Positions 34,440-43,470 of a stretch of 64,000 bases of DNA are shown here, one piece after another. Position numbers and translations under genes: made by a program. Source of the stretch: Armatimonadota bacterium (GTDB lineage Bacteria > Armatimonadota > UBA10988). Within the stretch, counting starts at the first letter, position 1; the number at the start of each line of letters is the position of its first letter. The stretch covers positions 1 through 64,000 of the forward strand of contig JACRKZ010000085.1 in the NCBI GenBank assembly GCA_016235455.1, in the 5' to 3' direction. A model generated the notes under the pieces. The model was not told the DNA's origin and did not search any database. It saw nothing but the letters and a program-made list of their open reading frames with translations.

Positions 34440-37400
34440 TCAGCGCGCGCCGATGGCCAGATCGTCCAGGTACCACGTAGCGCCGACGGGATTGCCTTGG
34501 AACCCGGCGTTGACGTACGGATCCGGCTCCAGGTTCCCCGCCATGAGCCGCATGATGCGCAGGTCATCGCTGCGCCCGGCCTTCTGCAGCACCTGGCTCA
34601 GGTCGATTTTGGCCTCGTGCCAGCGGTTGTCGGCGGTGATGCCTTCCACCTGGCCCAACATGACCTGGCCCGGCGCGGCCTCCTCGCCGCCGGTCAGCCG
34701 CAGCACACCCACCGCGCCGCCGCCCAGGTCTGCATAGAGATTGGTGCGCACGTTGGCCGGGATGCGGTAGCGGAAGGTCAGCAGCGGGTGCTCCTTGGCC
34801 ACGAAGCTCCACTTGGCCAGCTTCACCAGGAACGTGCCGCCCGAGACCAGGTTGGTCATCTGCAGCGCGTAGCGGCCCTCTGCGGCCTCACGCGTGCGTG
34901 TGCAGAGCACATGTTGCGCGTTGTCTACCGCCGCCACGCCGCCGAGACCGACCTCGAAGTCGTTGCGCCAGTCCTCTTTGACCTCGTCGCCGTCGTCGGC
35001 CGCGGCCAGCATGGCGCCCGTGTCGGGCAGCTTGGCGGGCTCGGCCAGATGCTCATAGGTGATCCGCGCGCGAGTCACGTTGAGCGTGTTGTTGACGGCG
35101 TAGATGGCCACGTGGCCGCTGTCGATGGGGTTCGGATCGGCCACGTCGAAGACCGTGCGGTCGTCGAGCTGGCACAGGATGCGCCCGCCGGCCTTACGCA
35201 CGCTCAGGTGGAACCAGTGCCGATGGAATTCGGTCAGGCCATTGCCGGCATCGCTCGTGTAGCGGAACCGGCCGTCATCGGTCTTGTTCTCGGCCATGAG
35301 CTTGCCGTTCTTGTAGAGCAGCGACGCCGTGTTGTTGCGCCCGGCGAAGAGGAACGCGTAGCCGCTGTTGACCTGCTGTCCGTCGCCACACAGCGTGACG
35401 GACAGGTCGCTGGGGTGGAAGTAGTGCTCGCCCTGGCGCGAGTCCATCTTGATGCCCATGTAGGCATCGACTTGCACATCACCGCCGAAGGCCTGCTTGG
35501 TCCAGATGGTCGGGTTGCGGTCGCCGAAGCCACCGAAGAAGCTCCAGCGCGGGTCGCACTTCCAGCGGTTGGTGGTCTCCCACACGCCCTTGGCCTGCCA
35601 CCATTCCCACGGCGCGCGCACGAAGGTGGTGTCGAAGCACTGCTCGGCGGCCACCTGCACCCGCGCCAGATCGAATCGGGCCTCCGAGCTGCGCAGCGCC
35701 ACCTGCGGACCGTCCAGCGGCTGGCCGGGCTCCTGCCAGGTGAGCAGCGCCGCATTGTCGGCCATGGCCACCAGCGAACGGCCACGCCGCACGAAGCGCA
35801 GCAGGTTGACGTCCTGCAGCGACCCGGCCGCCTTGGCCACCTCCTGGTCGCCACGGCGGATGCTCAGTTGCACCTGCCGGCGCTTGTCGTTGTCCTGCTC
35901 GATGAGCAGGTTGTAGCCGGTGTCGGGTTTGCGTCGCTCGCCGCCGATGGTCAGCCGCAGCTTGCGCTGACGGTCGTTCCAGACGCGTTTGGCGTCCACC
36001 ACCAGTTCCACGGGTCCGTGGACGTCGCTGCGGTACCACAGGTTGCCGTCCTCGCGGTCGTGCTCGTCGAGCCACCAAGAGCCTTCGGGCCGCGCCCACT
36101 GCGCCATCAGCTCCTCCTGGCTGAACTGCGGCGCCACTTCGGGCGAGAACTCCACCTCATGTACCTGGGGCATGGGCGTCACGGTGCAACCGGCGAACAT
36201 GGCGCCACGCTGGCCCCAAAGACCGGCCTTGCCGCTCTCCTGGCTCGGCTCGAACGCCTCCACCACCGATTCACCATCGACCCGCACCGTGACGAAGCCA
36301 CCGCGTGACGAGGCCGACAGCTTGGACCAGCGGTCGCGGCGCGCCGGCAGCGGCGCCTCGGCCAGCACCTTCACATTGGGTCCGTCCACCTTGACCAGCC
36401 GCAGCCGGTCGGCCCAGCGCACCTGCAGCCCATGGTCGGCATCGGCCGAGCAGAGCACCAGTCCCACGCCGCCGTCGCCGGCCCGCACCTGACTGGACAC
36501 TTCGTAGGCAGACCAGTCCGCCGAGCCGGTGAGCGCGAGGCCCTCGGTGCCGGCCTTGATGAACTTGATGCCCTGGCCGTCGGGCCCCTTGGCGCCCAGG
36601 TCGAAGCCCCACTCGCCGGCCACCGCGCGCCACAGGCCCGGCGTGAGCCGGTCGAAGCGATCGCGCAGGCCGTCGAGACCGGCCACCTGCACATCGTCAA
36701 AGTCGGCGAACGCCACCGACCGCGCGTAGAGGCCGACCTGGCCCTGGCCATACAGGTCGCAGGCCGCGGACAGCACGGGCTCACCGTCGACAAACGCGGT
36801 CAGGCGACCATCGCCAAGCTCCAAGCCCAGCCGGTACCACTGGTCGGCGCGCCAACTGCCGGGCGCCTCGGCCAGCACCTGCCGCTGCCCGTTGACGTGA
36901 GCCACCAGCCGGCGCACGTTGCCCGGTCCCCAGGCCCATTCGAAGGCCAGGTAGTTGCGGTCGTCGCGCAGGTAGCCAGCCACACCGATGGCGGCGTCCT
37001 TGCCCTGCGCCGGGCCGGGCCGGGCCGAGACCTCGGCGCGATAGCTATCCCAGAACCACTGGCCCGCGGTGGCCAGGGCTTCGCCCTTGACGTCGCTGGC
37101 GCGGTAGGCGAACGGGTTGGCGCTGAACGTGGCCTGCGGTCGTTTGCCGGGGTCTTCCACGTTCTCCTCGCTCACGCCGCTGGCCGCCCACTTGCCCGAG
37201 CGCGTCTGCCAGTCGCCCTGGCCGCCGCGCACGCGCATGAAGTCGTCGTCGAAGTACAGCGCCTCGACCGGCTGTACCTTGCTCTCGATGAGGTCCAAAC
37301 CGGCATCGCTGGTGCCCGCGGCCACCTTGCCGGGCGGCAGGTCGTCCCAGGCGCTGAGCACGACCCGGTCGTCGGCCAGAAGGCGCAGCCGGCGGCCAGA

Positions 37401-38789
37401 GCGGTCGATGGTCACCTGCGCGGGCATGGTCTCGACCTTGCCCTGGGCCAACAGCGTTTCCGCACCGCCCGGCTCCGCTCGCGACAGCTTGGCGGTGCCG
37501 CCCGCGAGGCTCAGCACGTGGCTCGCGCCCTTGTCGTCGGCGTCGAAGACCAGGCCCACCGTCGCCGCGGCCGGTGCATCTTCCGGCGCGTCGAGCGCCA
37601 GACTGATCTTGTAGGCCTCAACATTGGCGTCAGGCAGATCGTGCAGCGCCACCTTGGCCGCGCTCAGCGAGCGGCTGGTCAGCCGGCTGACCGGGCCGCC
37701 ATCGCGACTGCGCAGCTTCACCGCGTAGAGGTTGCCGTCCATGCAGCCGGCGTAGAGCCGCTCGCCAACCACCACCGGAGGCCACATGATGCCGCGCAGG
37801 TACTGGTCGCTGCCCGGCTGCGGCGTGGTCCAGCGGCTCTTGATCTCGCCCGAGCGCAGATCCACGAAGTTGAGCGAACCATCCTTGTTGCCGGCCACAC
37901 CCAGGCGGCCCAGCGGCGTCGGCGCGCTCGGCCAGGCGTCCGGCGCGTCACGCTGCCAGCGGCGCTCGCCCGTGGCGGCATCGAGCGCGTAGAGGCGGTA
38001 GTCGATAGACCCAAACAGCAGCAGCCCGCGCGACAGCACCAACGTCGACCAGTTGCTGACCTGGTCGGCGGGCACCGGCGGTTGCGGTGAGGTGTACTTC
38101 CAGATCTGCTTGCCGTCGGCCACGGCCAGGCAGTAGGTGGTGTCGTTGGGCAGCTTGACATACACCCGCTCGCCGGCCACCAGCGGCATCGAGTCGACGA
38201 TGCCGTCCGTGGTGAACGTCCAGGCCAGCTTGCCCGTGGCGGCGTCGAGCACATACAGCTTGCGGTCGTGCGAGCCGACGAACAGTCGGCCGTCGGCCAG
38301 CGCCATGCCCGAGCCCATGCGCGCGCCAAGCTGGTAGCTCCACTTGAGCTGCCCACTGGACGAGACCAGCGCGCGCAGCGTGCCGGTCTCGCCATTGCCC
38401 TGGAAGACCAGCCCACCGCCGACCGCCGGAGCGGCATAGGGCAGCCCGTCGAGCGTGTGCTGCCACTTGACATGGCCCGTGCGGGCGTCGAGCGCGGTGA
38501 GGATCTTGTCGGTGGAGGCACAGAAGGCCAGCCCGTCGGCCACCGTCACGCCGGCGTAGAACTTGCCGCCCGCGGGGTAGTCCCACAACACCTTGCCGCT
38601 GTCGGCGGCCAGCGCATAGACATGCTGGTCGAGCGCCGCGGCGTAGACCGTGTTACCGACCACGGCCGGCGCCGCGTAGAACCCGCCAGGCGCCGAATGC
38701 TTCCACATCAACTCGACAGGTGGCTCGTCTTGGGCCCACACCGCCACGACCGAGACCAGAACCATCAGCGCGAGACGCGCACGAACCAT
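34440..38789 (-). CDS. Giant exported PQQ-propeller/LamG-repeat protein
   Basis: A 1449-residue exported protein. Signal peptide [24 protein letters not shown]-like eight-bladed propeller covers about 25-360, with repeats such as [52 protein letters not shown] and [15 protein letters not shown]. The rest is a chain of about five concanavalin/LamG-like modules, each with the pattern [40 protein letters not shown] or [20 protein letters not shown]. The last module ends [11 protein letters not shown]. No catalytic site is visible, so a surface binding or sensing role is likelier than a dehydrogenase. Operon with the redoxin gene downstream; divergent from the LD-carboxypeptidase gene. Confidence 0.82.
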   Translation of the reverse strand: MVRARLALMVLVSVVAVWAQDEPPVELMWKHSAPGGFYAAPAVVGNTVYAAALDQHVYALAADSGKVLWDYPAGGKFYAGVTVADGLAFCASTDKILTALDARTGHVKWQHTLDGLPYAAPAVGGGLVFQGNGETGTLRALVSSSGQLKWSYQLGARMGSGMALADGRLFVGSHDRKLYVLDAATGKLAWTFTTDGIVDSMPLVAGERVYVKLPNDTTYCLAVADGKQIWKYTSPQPPVPADQVSNWSTLVLSRGLLLFGSIDYRLYALDAATGERRWQRDAPDAWPSAPTPLGRLGVAGNKDGSLNFVDLRSGEIKSRWTTPQPGSDQYLRGIMWPPVVVGERLYAGCMDGNLYAVKLRSRDGGPVSRLTSRSLSAAKVALHDLPDANVEAYKISLALDAPEDAPAAATVGLVFDADDKGASHVLSLAGGTAKLSRAEPGGAETLLAQGKVETMPAQVTIDRSGRRLRLLADDRVVLSAWDDLPPGKVAAGTSDAGLDLIESKVQPVEALYFDDDFMRVRGGQGDWQTRSGKWAASGVSEENVEDPGKRPQATFSANPFAYRASDVKGEALATAGQWFWDSYRAEVSARPGPAQGKDAAIGVAGYLRDDRNYLAFEWAWGPGNVRRLVAHVNGQRQVLAEAPGSWRADQWYRLGLELGDGRLTAFVDGEPVLSAACDLYGQGQVGLYARSVAFADFDDVQVAGLDGLRDRFDRLTPGLWRAVAGEWGFDLGAKGPDGQGIKFIKAGTEGLALTGSADWSAYEVSSQVRAGDGGVGLVLCSADADHGLQVRWADRLRLVKVDGPNVKVLAEAPLPARRDRWSKLSASSRGGFVTVRVDGESVVEAFEPSQESGKAGLWGQRGAMFAGCTVTPMPQVHEVEFSPEVAPQFSQEELMAQWARPEGSWWLDEHDREDGNLWYRSDVHGPVELVVDAKRVWNDRQRKLRLTIGGERRKPDTGYNLLIEQDNDKRRQVQLSIRRGDQEVAKAAGSLQDVNLLRFVRRGRSLVAMADNAALLTWQEPGQPLDGPQVALRSSEARFDLARVQVAAEQCFDTTFVRAPWEWWQAKGVWETTNRWKCDPRWSFFGGFGDRNPTIWTKQAFGGDVQVDAYMGIKMDSRQGEHYFHPSDLSVTLCGDGQQVNSGYAFLFAGRNNTASLLYKNGKLMAENKTDDGRFRYTSDAGNGLTEFHRHWFHLSVRKAGGRILCQLDDRTVFDVADPNPIDSGHVAIYAVNNTLNVTRARITYEHLAEPAKLPDTGAMLAAADDGDEVKEDWRNDFEVGLGGVAAVDNAQHVLCTRTREAAEGRYALQMTNLVSGGTFLVKLAKWSFVAKEHPLLTFRYRIPANVRTNLYADLGGGAVGVLRLTGGEEAAPGQVMLGQVEGITADNRWHEAKIDLSQVLQKAGRSDDLRIMRLMAGNLEPDPYVNAGFQGNPVGATWYLDDLAIGAR

Positions 38790-38867
38790 TGTCCATCCCC
38801 GAGCACCCGGCAGGAGTCGTCCGCCGGGTCACAAACCAACACCAGCACCGACGGCCAAGGAGGCACC

Positions 38868-39872
38868 ATGGTTCCCCGACGACTGACCGCTTGTCTGGCG
38901 CTGTCACTCGCGCTCATCACGGCACTGGCCGCGGAGCCGCCACACGCCGTCTGGCCGCGGCCGCTGCGCGTGGGCGACACCATCGGCGTGGTCGCGCCGG
39001 CCGGCGCCGTGCGCAACCGCGCCACGCTCGAGCGCGGCCTGGATCGCCTGCGCGGCCGTGGCTACCGGGTCCGCCTCGGCGCCAATCTGATGGCCGACAA
39101 TGGGCTCACCGCCGGCACCGAAGCCCAGCGCGCCGCCGACCTGAACGCGATGTGGCGCGACGAGTCGGTCCAGGCCATCTGGTGCGCCAAGGGCGGCTAC
39201 GGCACGCTGGCCCTGCTGGACCTGCTGGACTGGGCGACGGTTGCCCGCCGGCCGCTGCCGCTTGTCGGCTACAGCGACATCACCGGGCTGCAGATGGCGG
39301 TGCTGGCACGCACGGGACTGGTCAGCTTCCACGGCCCGATGGTGGCTGACCAACTGGGCCTCGCCGGCTCACTCGATGCCGGCACCTTGTCGTCGCTGTT
39401 CGGCTGGCTGGGCGGGCTGACGCTGCCACACGCACCCACCAATCCCAACGGCGCACCGCTCCGCGCGCTGCGCGGCGGCCAGGCCACGGGCCGGCTGATC
39501 GGCGGCAACCTATCGCTACTGGCGGCGCTCTGCGGGTCGCGCTACCTGCCCGAGACGACCGGCGCCATCCTGGTCATCGAGGATGTCAACGAGTACCCGT
39601 ACCGCGTGGCGCGGATGCTGGACACGCTGAAGCTCGCGGGCGTGCTGGACCGCATCGGCGGGCTGGTCATCGGCAGCTTCACCGACTGCTTCGAGGGCAG
39701 CGGCATCGCCGTTTCCGAATTGCTGGCGGCACGGCTCGTCGGGCGGCAGATCCCCATCGTCGCCGGCCTGAGCTTCGGGCACGTGGCCAGCCGCGCGACG
39801 CTGCCGCTGGGCGCTCTGGCCCGGCTGGACGCCACGGGGCCGTCACTGACCATCATGCCAGAGCCTCAGTAG
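38868..39872 (+). CDS. ldcA: LD-carboxypeptidase (peptidase S66), exported
   Basis: A 334-residue S66 serine carboxypeptidase that removes the terminal D-Ala from murein tetrapeptides during peptidoglycan recycling. PLRVGDTIGVVAPAG opens the fold. The nucleophile is S136 in GYSDITG, with the Glu in VIEDVNEYPYR and the His in SFGHVASRATLPLG, so the Ser-Glu-His triad is complete. The N-terminus MVPRRLTACLALSLALITAL is a signal peptide, unlike the cytoplasmic Escherichia coli enzyme, so it may act outside the membrane. AAGGAGG lies 5 bp before the ATG. It ends at a hairpin shared with the convergent oxidoreductase gene. Confidence 0.9.
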   Translation: MVPRRLTACLALSLALITALAAEPPHAVWPRPLRVGDTIGVVAPAGAVRNRATLERGLDRLRGRGYRVRLGANLMADNGLTAGTEAQRAADLNAMWRDESVQAIWCAKGGYGTLALLDLLDWATVARRPLPLVGYSDITGLQMAVLARTGLVSFHGPMVADQLGLAGSLDAGTLSSLFGWLGGLTLPHAPTNPNGAPLRALRGGQATGRLIGGNLSLLAALCGSRYLPETTGAILVIEDVNEYPYRVARMLDTLKLAGVLDRIGGLVIGSFTDCFEGSGIAVSELLAARLVGRQIPIVAGLSFGHVASRATLPLGALARLDATGPSLTIMPEPQ

Positions 39873-39876
39873 GGGT

Positions 39877-39946
39877 CCAAGATCCACAGATTGGGCAGAT
39901 TGGCGGACCAGCCATCGGTGCAATCTGCGTCATCTGTGGATCTTGG
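39877..39946. repeat. Hairpin repeat in the convergent spacer (GGCAGAT/CTGCGTCA type)
   Basis: Arms 39877-39902 and 39921-39946 pair at 23 of 26 positions, with ends CCAAGATCCACAGATTG and CAATCTGTGGATCTTGG-type sequence. It lies between two converging stop codons and is related in pattern to the hairpins at 41470 and 52886. Likely bidirectional terminator of repeat origin. Confidence 0.65.
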
Positions 39947-39958
39947 GATGCGCCGCTG

Positions 39959-40981
39959 CTAGATCGCCACCGGCTTGCCACTGGCGATGCTCTCGTTGGC
40001 GGCCAGCGTCAGGCGCAGGGTCTTCGACGCGTCGGGATAGGTCGAGGCGATGGCCGAGCCGTCCTTGGCGCGCACGGCGTCGACGAAGACGCGGTCCTCG
40101 ATGGCGAAGATGTCGCCATCGCCCTTGATCTCCTGGGCCTCGGCGCCCTTGCGCAGGATCTTCACCGCATGGTCCCAGCCGGTGAACAGGCAGGTGGTGT
40201 CGTGGGCATAGACATTCAGCCACACGCCGCCACCGCCGGCATTGGCGCTGCACGAGGACATCAGGTTGGCCACGCCACCGTTGGCCATCTGCAGCACCAC
40301 CGAGCTGGCATCGTCGATGGTGTAGCTGTAGAGGTCCTTGTTGAAGCCGTTGGCCGCACGCGCATAGACCTCGACGGCTTCGCCGCACAGGTAGCGAAGC
40401 ACATCGAAGGTGTGCGTGCACTGCTCGACGATCTGGCCGCCGGAGCGCTCCTTGATGACCCACCATGAGCCGATGTTGGTGTCACCCGGCTTGGGGCTCG
40501 GCGAGCCGCCGATCCAGCCACCATGCACCAGTGCCGCGGGATCCTGGTCCAGCAGCGCCTTGGCGCTGCGCAGGCTCTGGCGGTAGCGGTTCATGTAGCC
40601 CGCGCAGGTCATCAGGCCCTGGGCCTCAACCTCGGCCACGAGTTCCTGGGTCAGCGCCCAGTCGAGGCCGACCGGCTTCTCCACGAAGAACGGGGTGCTG
40701 TGCTTCAGGCAGGCCCGCTCGGCCGCGCCATGGGCGAACGGCGGCAGAAGCAGCCAGGCAGCGTCGACGCCCGTCTCGGCCAACATCGTGTCGGCATCGG
40801 CGAAGGTGGCCGGCGCGGCGTCGGGCTGGGCGGCCTTCAGCTCCGCCACACGCAGCTCCAGCTTGGCCGGATCGGGATCGCAGAACGCAGCGATCTCGAC
40901 GTCCTCGAAGCCGATCATCGCCTTGAGATGGGCGTTGGCCATGCCGCCGGCGCCCACGAATCCCACTCGCAACTTGCTCAC
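39959..40981 (-). CDS. Gfo/Idh/MocA family oxidoreductase
   Basis: A 340-residue cytoplasmic NAD(P)-dependent sugar oxidoreductase. The N-terminal Rossmann fold begins MSKLRVGFVGAGGMANAHLK. FFVEKPVGLDWALTQELV carries the conserved Glu-Lys-Pro, and VEQCTHTFDVLRYLCGE gives the catalytic-region His/Asp. The C-terminal beta domain follows. GTG at 40981 is preceded by GGAG at 7 bp. Family members act on inositols, oxidised hexoses or deoxysugars; the substrate is not readable. It has no immediate operon partner and is divergent from the small lipoprotein gene. Confidence 0.88.
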   Translation of the reverse strand: MSKLRVGFVGAGGMANAHLKAMIGFEDVEIAAFCDPDPAKLELRVAELKAAQPDAAPATFADADTMLAETGVDAAWLLLPPFAHGAAERACLKHSTPFFVEKPVGLDWALTQELVAEVEAQGLMTCAGYMNRYRQSLRSAKALLDQDPAALVHGGWIGGSPSPKPGDTNIGSWWVIKERSGGQIVEQCTHTFDVLRYLCGEAVEVYARAANGFNKDLYSYTIDDASSVVLQMANGGVANLMSSCSANAGGGGVWLNVYAHDTTCLFTGWDHAVKILRKGAEAQEIKGDGDIFAIEDRVFVDAVRAKDGSAIASTYPDASKTLRLTLAANESIASGKPVAI

Positions 40982-41110
40982 AATGGCTCTCCTCTGAGCG
41001 GATGCGACACGGTTCTAGCCCACCGCGCGGTCACCTCCCCGCGAGCCGTGACTCTACCGGAGGAGTCCCTCGCCCCGCGACGAATCGGCCGGTCCACAAA
41101 GGAGTGTGCC

Positions 41111-41443
41111 ATGCGTCGATTGTGCGCCGTTCTGGCCGTTGCCGGCTCGTTGCTGCTGAGTGCTTGCGGCCCGCGTGCGCCCCAGCAGGTGCAGGTCGTG
41201 CCCCAACCCGAGCCGATGCGGCAGGCCCCCATGCCGGCGCCGGCACCCGCGCCGCCCAAGTCCATGCCGCAGAGCGCCGGCAAGCCGACCACGCTGGCCA
41301 AGGCCGACCCGGTCTACATCACCCAGTCGGGCAAGAAGTACCACCGCGCCGACTGCCAGCACCTGGCCAAGAGCGCGGCCAAGATGGCCCGCGCGCAGGC
41401 CCAGAAGCAAGGCTACACCGCCTGCGATACGTGCAAGCCGTAG
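41111..41443 (+). CDS. Small lipoprotein with Cys/His C-terminal motif
   Basis: A 110-residue lipoprotein. The lipobox LLSAC gives Cys19. A Pro/Met/Gln-rich linker (about 25-65, PMPAPAPAPPKSMPQ) follows. The tail VYITQSGKKYHRADCQHLAK continues to GYTACDTCKP. The Y-H-x-x-x-C-x-x-L ... C-x-x-C pattern recurs at the end of many unrelated exported proteins (for example ComEC-like ones) and looks like a small metal-binding module; its role is unknown. AAAGGAG lies 6 bp before the ATG. It ends at a hairpin shared with the convergent isomerase gene. Confidence 0.85.
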   Translation: MRRLCAVLAVAGSLLLSACGPRAPQQVQVVPQPEPMRQAPMPAPAPAPPKSMPQSAGKPTTLAKADPVYITQSGKKYHRADCQHLAKSAAKMARAQAQKQGYTACDTCKP

Positions 41444-41469
41444 CGCCTTCGCTCCCACTCGAGACAAGC

Positions 41470-41536
41470 AACGACCATCCGCAGATGGACGCAGATAGCA
41501 GTGCCAAGCCATCTGCGCCATCTGCGGATGGTCGTT
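41470..41536. repeat. Hairpin repeat in the convergent spacer (GCAGATGGACGCAGAT type)
   Basis: Arms 41470-41496 and 41511-41536 are perfect inverted copies apart from one bulged base; the ends are AACGACCATCCGCAG and CTGCGGATGGTCGTT. It lies between the lipoprotein and isomerase stop codons. Same pattern as 39877-39946 and 52886-52941. Confidence 0.75.
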
Positions 41537-41562
41537 CTTCGCGGCGTCCGTCGCCGGTCGGC

Positions 41563-42402
41563 CTAGAGCCCCATCACCCGCTTCACGGCGTCGACGTTCT
41601 TGGTGCAGTCGGCCTCGCCGTTGCCGGTCGGGCAGCTCGTCTCGAGCACGATCCAGCCCTTGTACTCGATGGCCTTGAGCGCGTCGGCGGCGGCCTGAAT
41701 GTCCACCTTGCCCTCGCCCAGGAAGTTGCCGCCGTCCTTGAAGTGGATCAGCGCCAGGCGCTTGCCGATGGCCTTGATGTCGTTCGTCGGCACCAGGCCC
41801 GCACCGGTCGAGTTGCCGATGTCGTAGTAGGCGCCCACCCAGTCGGAGCCCACGCGGTCGAGGATCTCGTTGAACTGCGCGCCGCTCAGCGTGCATTCCA
41901 GACCCAGCTTCACGCCGGCGTCCTGGGCGATCGGGGCCAGCTTCTTCAGGCGCTCGACGAGCTGGTCGATCTCGGGCTTCCACTCCTTGCCGTTGAGCAT
42001 GTGTGCCTTGCCAAAGAACGGCACCAGGATGCCGGTCCCGCCCAGTGCCTTGGTGGCGGCGATGGTCTGCTCGACCCAGGCCGGGGCCCGCTCATCAGTG
42101 GCCAAAGGGTTGCCGTTGAGCAGGTCCATGGAGGTCGACGAGATCACCACACCGGCGGCCTCGGCGGCGTCCTTGGTGCGCTTCTGCCAGTCAGGGTCGG
42201 CTACCTGCAGTTTGTCGGCGGGGCCGCCCACGCCGACCTCGACACCGGCCAGCCCGGCCTTCTTGGCCGATTCCCATTTGCCGCCAAAGGTACCCTGCCG
42301 GCCGGAGATGCGCACCCTCGGCGCCTCCTCGCCGCGCGCCAGGCGCGCCGCGACCGTTGCCAGGGCCAGACTGCCCACGAACTCTCTGCGGTTCATTGCC
42401 AT
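41563..42402 (-). CDS. Tat-exported sugar isomerase/epimerase (TIM barrel)
   Basis: A 279-residue xylose-isomerase-like barrel of the sugar phosphate isomerase/epimerase family. The N-terminus MAMNRREFVGSLALATVAAR is a Tat-type signal (twin Arg, then hydrophobic). The metal ligands are likely the Glu in KLGLECTLS, the Asp in YYDIGNSTG, the His in LALIHFKDGGN and the Glu in IVLETSCPTG, all in place. Export by Tat is typical of such enzymes in Planctomycetes-type genomes, where they act on periplasmic sugars. It lies 5 bp downstream of the GH43-like gene; both are probably one operon. Confidence 0.85.
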   Translation of the reverse strand: MAMNRREFVGSLALATVAARLARGEEAPRVRISGRQGTFGGKWESAKKAGLAGVEVGVGGPADKLQVADPDWQKRTKDAAEAAGVVISSTSMDLLNGNPLATDERAPAWVEQTIAATKALGGTGILVPFFGKAHMLNGKEWKPEIDQLVERLKKLAPIAQDAGVKLGLECTLSGAQFNEILDRVGSDWVGAYYDIGNSTGAGLVPTNDIKAIGKRLALIHFKDGGNFLGEGKVDIQAAADALKAIEYKGWIVLETSCPTGNGEADCTKNVDAVKRVMGL

Positions 42403-42407
42403 GTTGC

Positions 42408-43388
42408 TTACTCCACGGCCGGCTCGCCCGACGGCGCGGGGATGGCCAGGCCCGTGGGCACCGGCTCACCCAGCGCCGGCAGACCGCCGGCATCGAACGC
42501 TATCGGTTGTGCTCGAAAATCGCGCGGCACCCAGTCGCCGCGGCGCTCGCCATGGTGCGCATGGTAGGCCAGCCAGACCTGCGCGCCGTCGGGCGAGCGG
42601 AAGAAGCAGCCGTGGCCGGGCCCATCGACGCCGCTGGCCCGCCAGAACGCCGGCCAGGGCGCCTTCTGCCAGTTGCCTGCCACCAGCGGATCCCCGCCGG
42701 CCAGTGTCAGCCGGCCCAGGGAGTACTCCCGCAGCCAGTATGGGTTGGCCGAGTAGTAAATGTGCAGACGGCCATTGGCCACCAGTACCTGCGGACCTTC
42801 GTTGACCTGATGGCCGTGCCTCTCCCAGGCCAGGCTGGGCTCGCTGATCTCCACGCGCGGGCCGATCAGCATCCGCGGGCCAGCCATCCTGGCCAGGTAG
42901 AGCCGCTGGCCATGGCGCGGCGGATCATCCCAGCCCGACCAGCACATGTACCACTCGCCCTGCCATTCGAACACGGTGCCGTCGATGGCCCAATGGTCAT
43001 CGGGCGTGGCCACCTTGCCCAGCAGCGCGTAGGGACCCAGCGGGTCGTCGGCAGCACTGCCCAGGACGTACATGCGGTGGTTGGCGTCGTTGCCGTCGTC
43101 GGCGCAGTAGTAGATGTACCAGCGGTCGCCCATGCGGTGCAGTTCGGGCGCCCACAGATTGCGCGACCAGGCCGTGTCCTCTGGCGGCGTGTAGACCACG
43201 CGACCCGGGGCGCTCCCCAGCTCGGCCAGGCGAGGCGCGGTCCAGAGCATGATGTTGCGCGCCGTGGTGCAGGTGTAGTAGTAGCGGCCTTGCCAACAGA
43301 CGACCCACGGGTCGGCGCTGCGCTCGGCAATGGGGTTGGTGACGGTCGGCGCGCCCGCCGTCAAGCTCAGGGCCAAGGTCACAATCAT
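42408..43388 (-). CDS. GH43-like five-bladed propeller glycosidase
   Basis: A 326-residue enzyme with the GH43/GH62-type five-bladed propeller. The catalytic base is likely the Asp in ERSADPWVV, the pKa-modulating Asp in WAIDGTVFEW and the acid Glu in HQVNEGPQVLVANG. NLWAPELHRMGDRWYIYYCA is the classic family block. The ATG at 43388 has AGGTGG about 4 bp upstream and gives the short hydrophobic N-terminus MIVTLALSLTAGAP, a weak signal peptide; a GTG 15 bp upstream would lengthen it. Substrates of the family are arabinans and xylans. It heads the operon with the isomerase and is divergent from the addB-like gene. Confidence 0.86.
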   Translation of the reverse strand: MIVTLALSLTAGAPTVTNPIAERSADPWVVCWQGRYYYTCTTARNIMLWTAPRLAELGSAPGRVVYTPPEDTAWSRNLWAPELHRMGDRWYIYYCADDGNDANHRMYVLGSAADDPLGPYALLGKVATPDDHWAIDGTVFEWQGEWYMCWSGWDDPPRHGQRLYLARMAGPRMLIGPRVEISEPSLAWERHGHQVNEGPQVLVANGRLHIYYSANPYWLREYSLGRLTLAGGDPLVAGNWQKAPWPAFWRASGVDGPGHGCFFRSPDGAQVWLAYHAHHGERRGDWVPRDFRAQPIAFDAGGLPALGEPVPTGLAIPAPSGEPAVE

Positions 43389-43470
43389 CAAGCCACCTGT
43401 CACGCTATCCACCTCACCAGCAGAGAGGACTCCGCGAGGCCACCGCCAAGTTCCCGCCGGGAGTGTTTCG

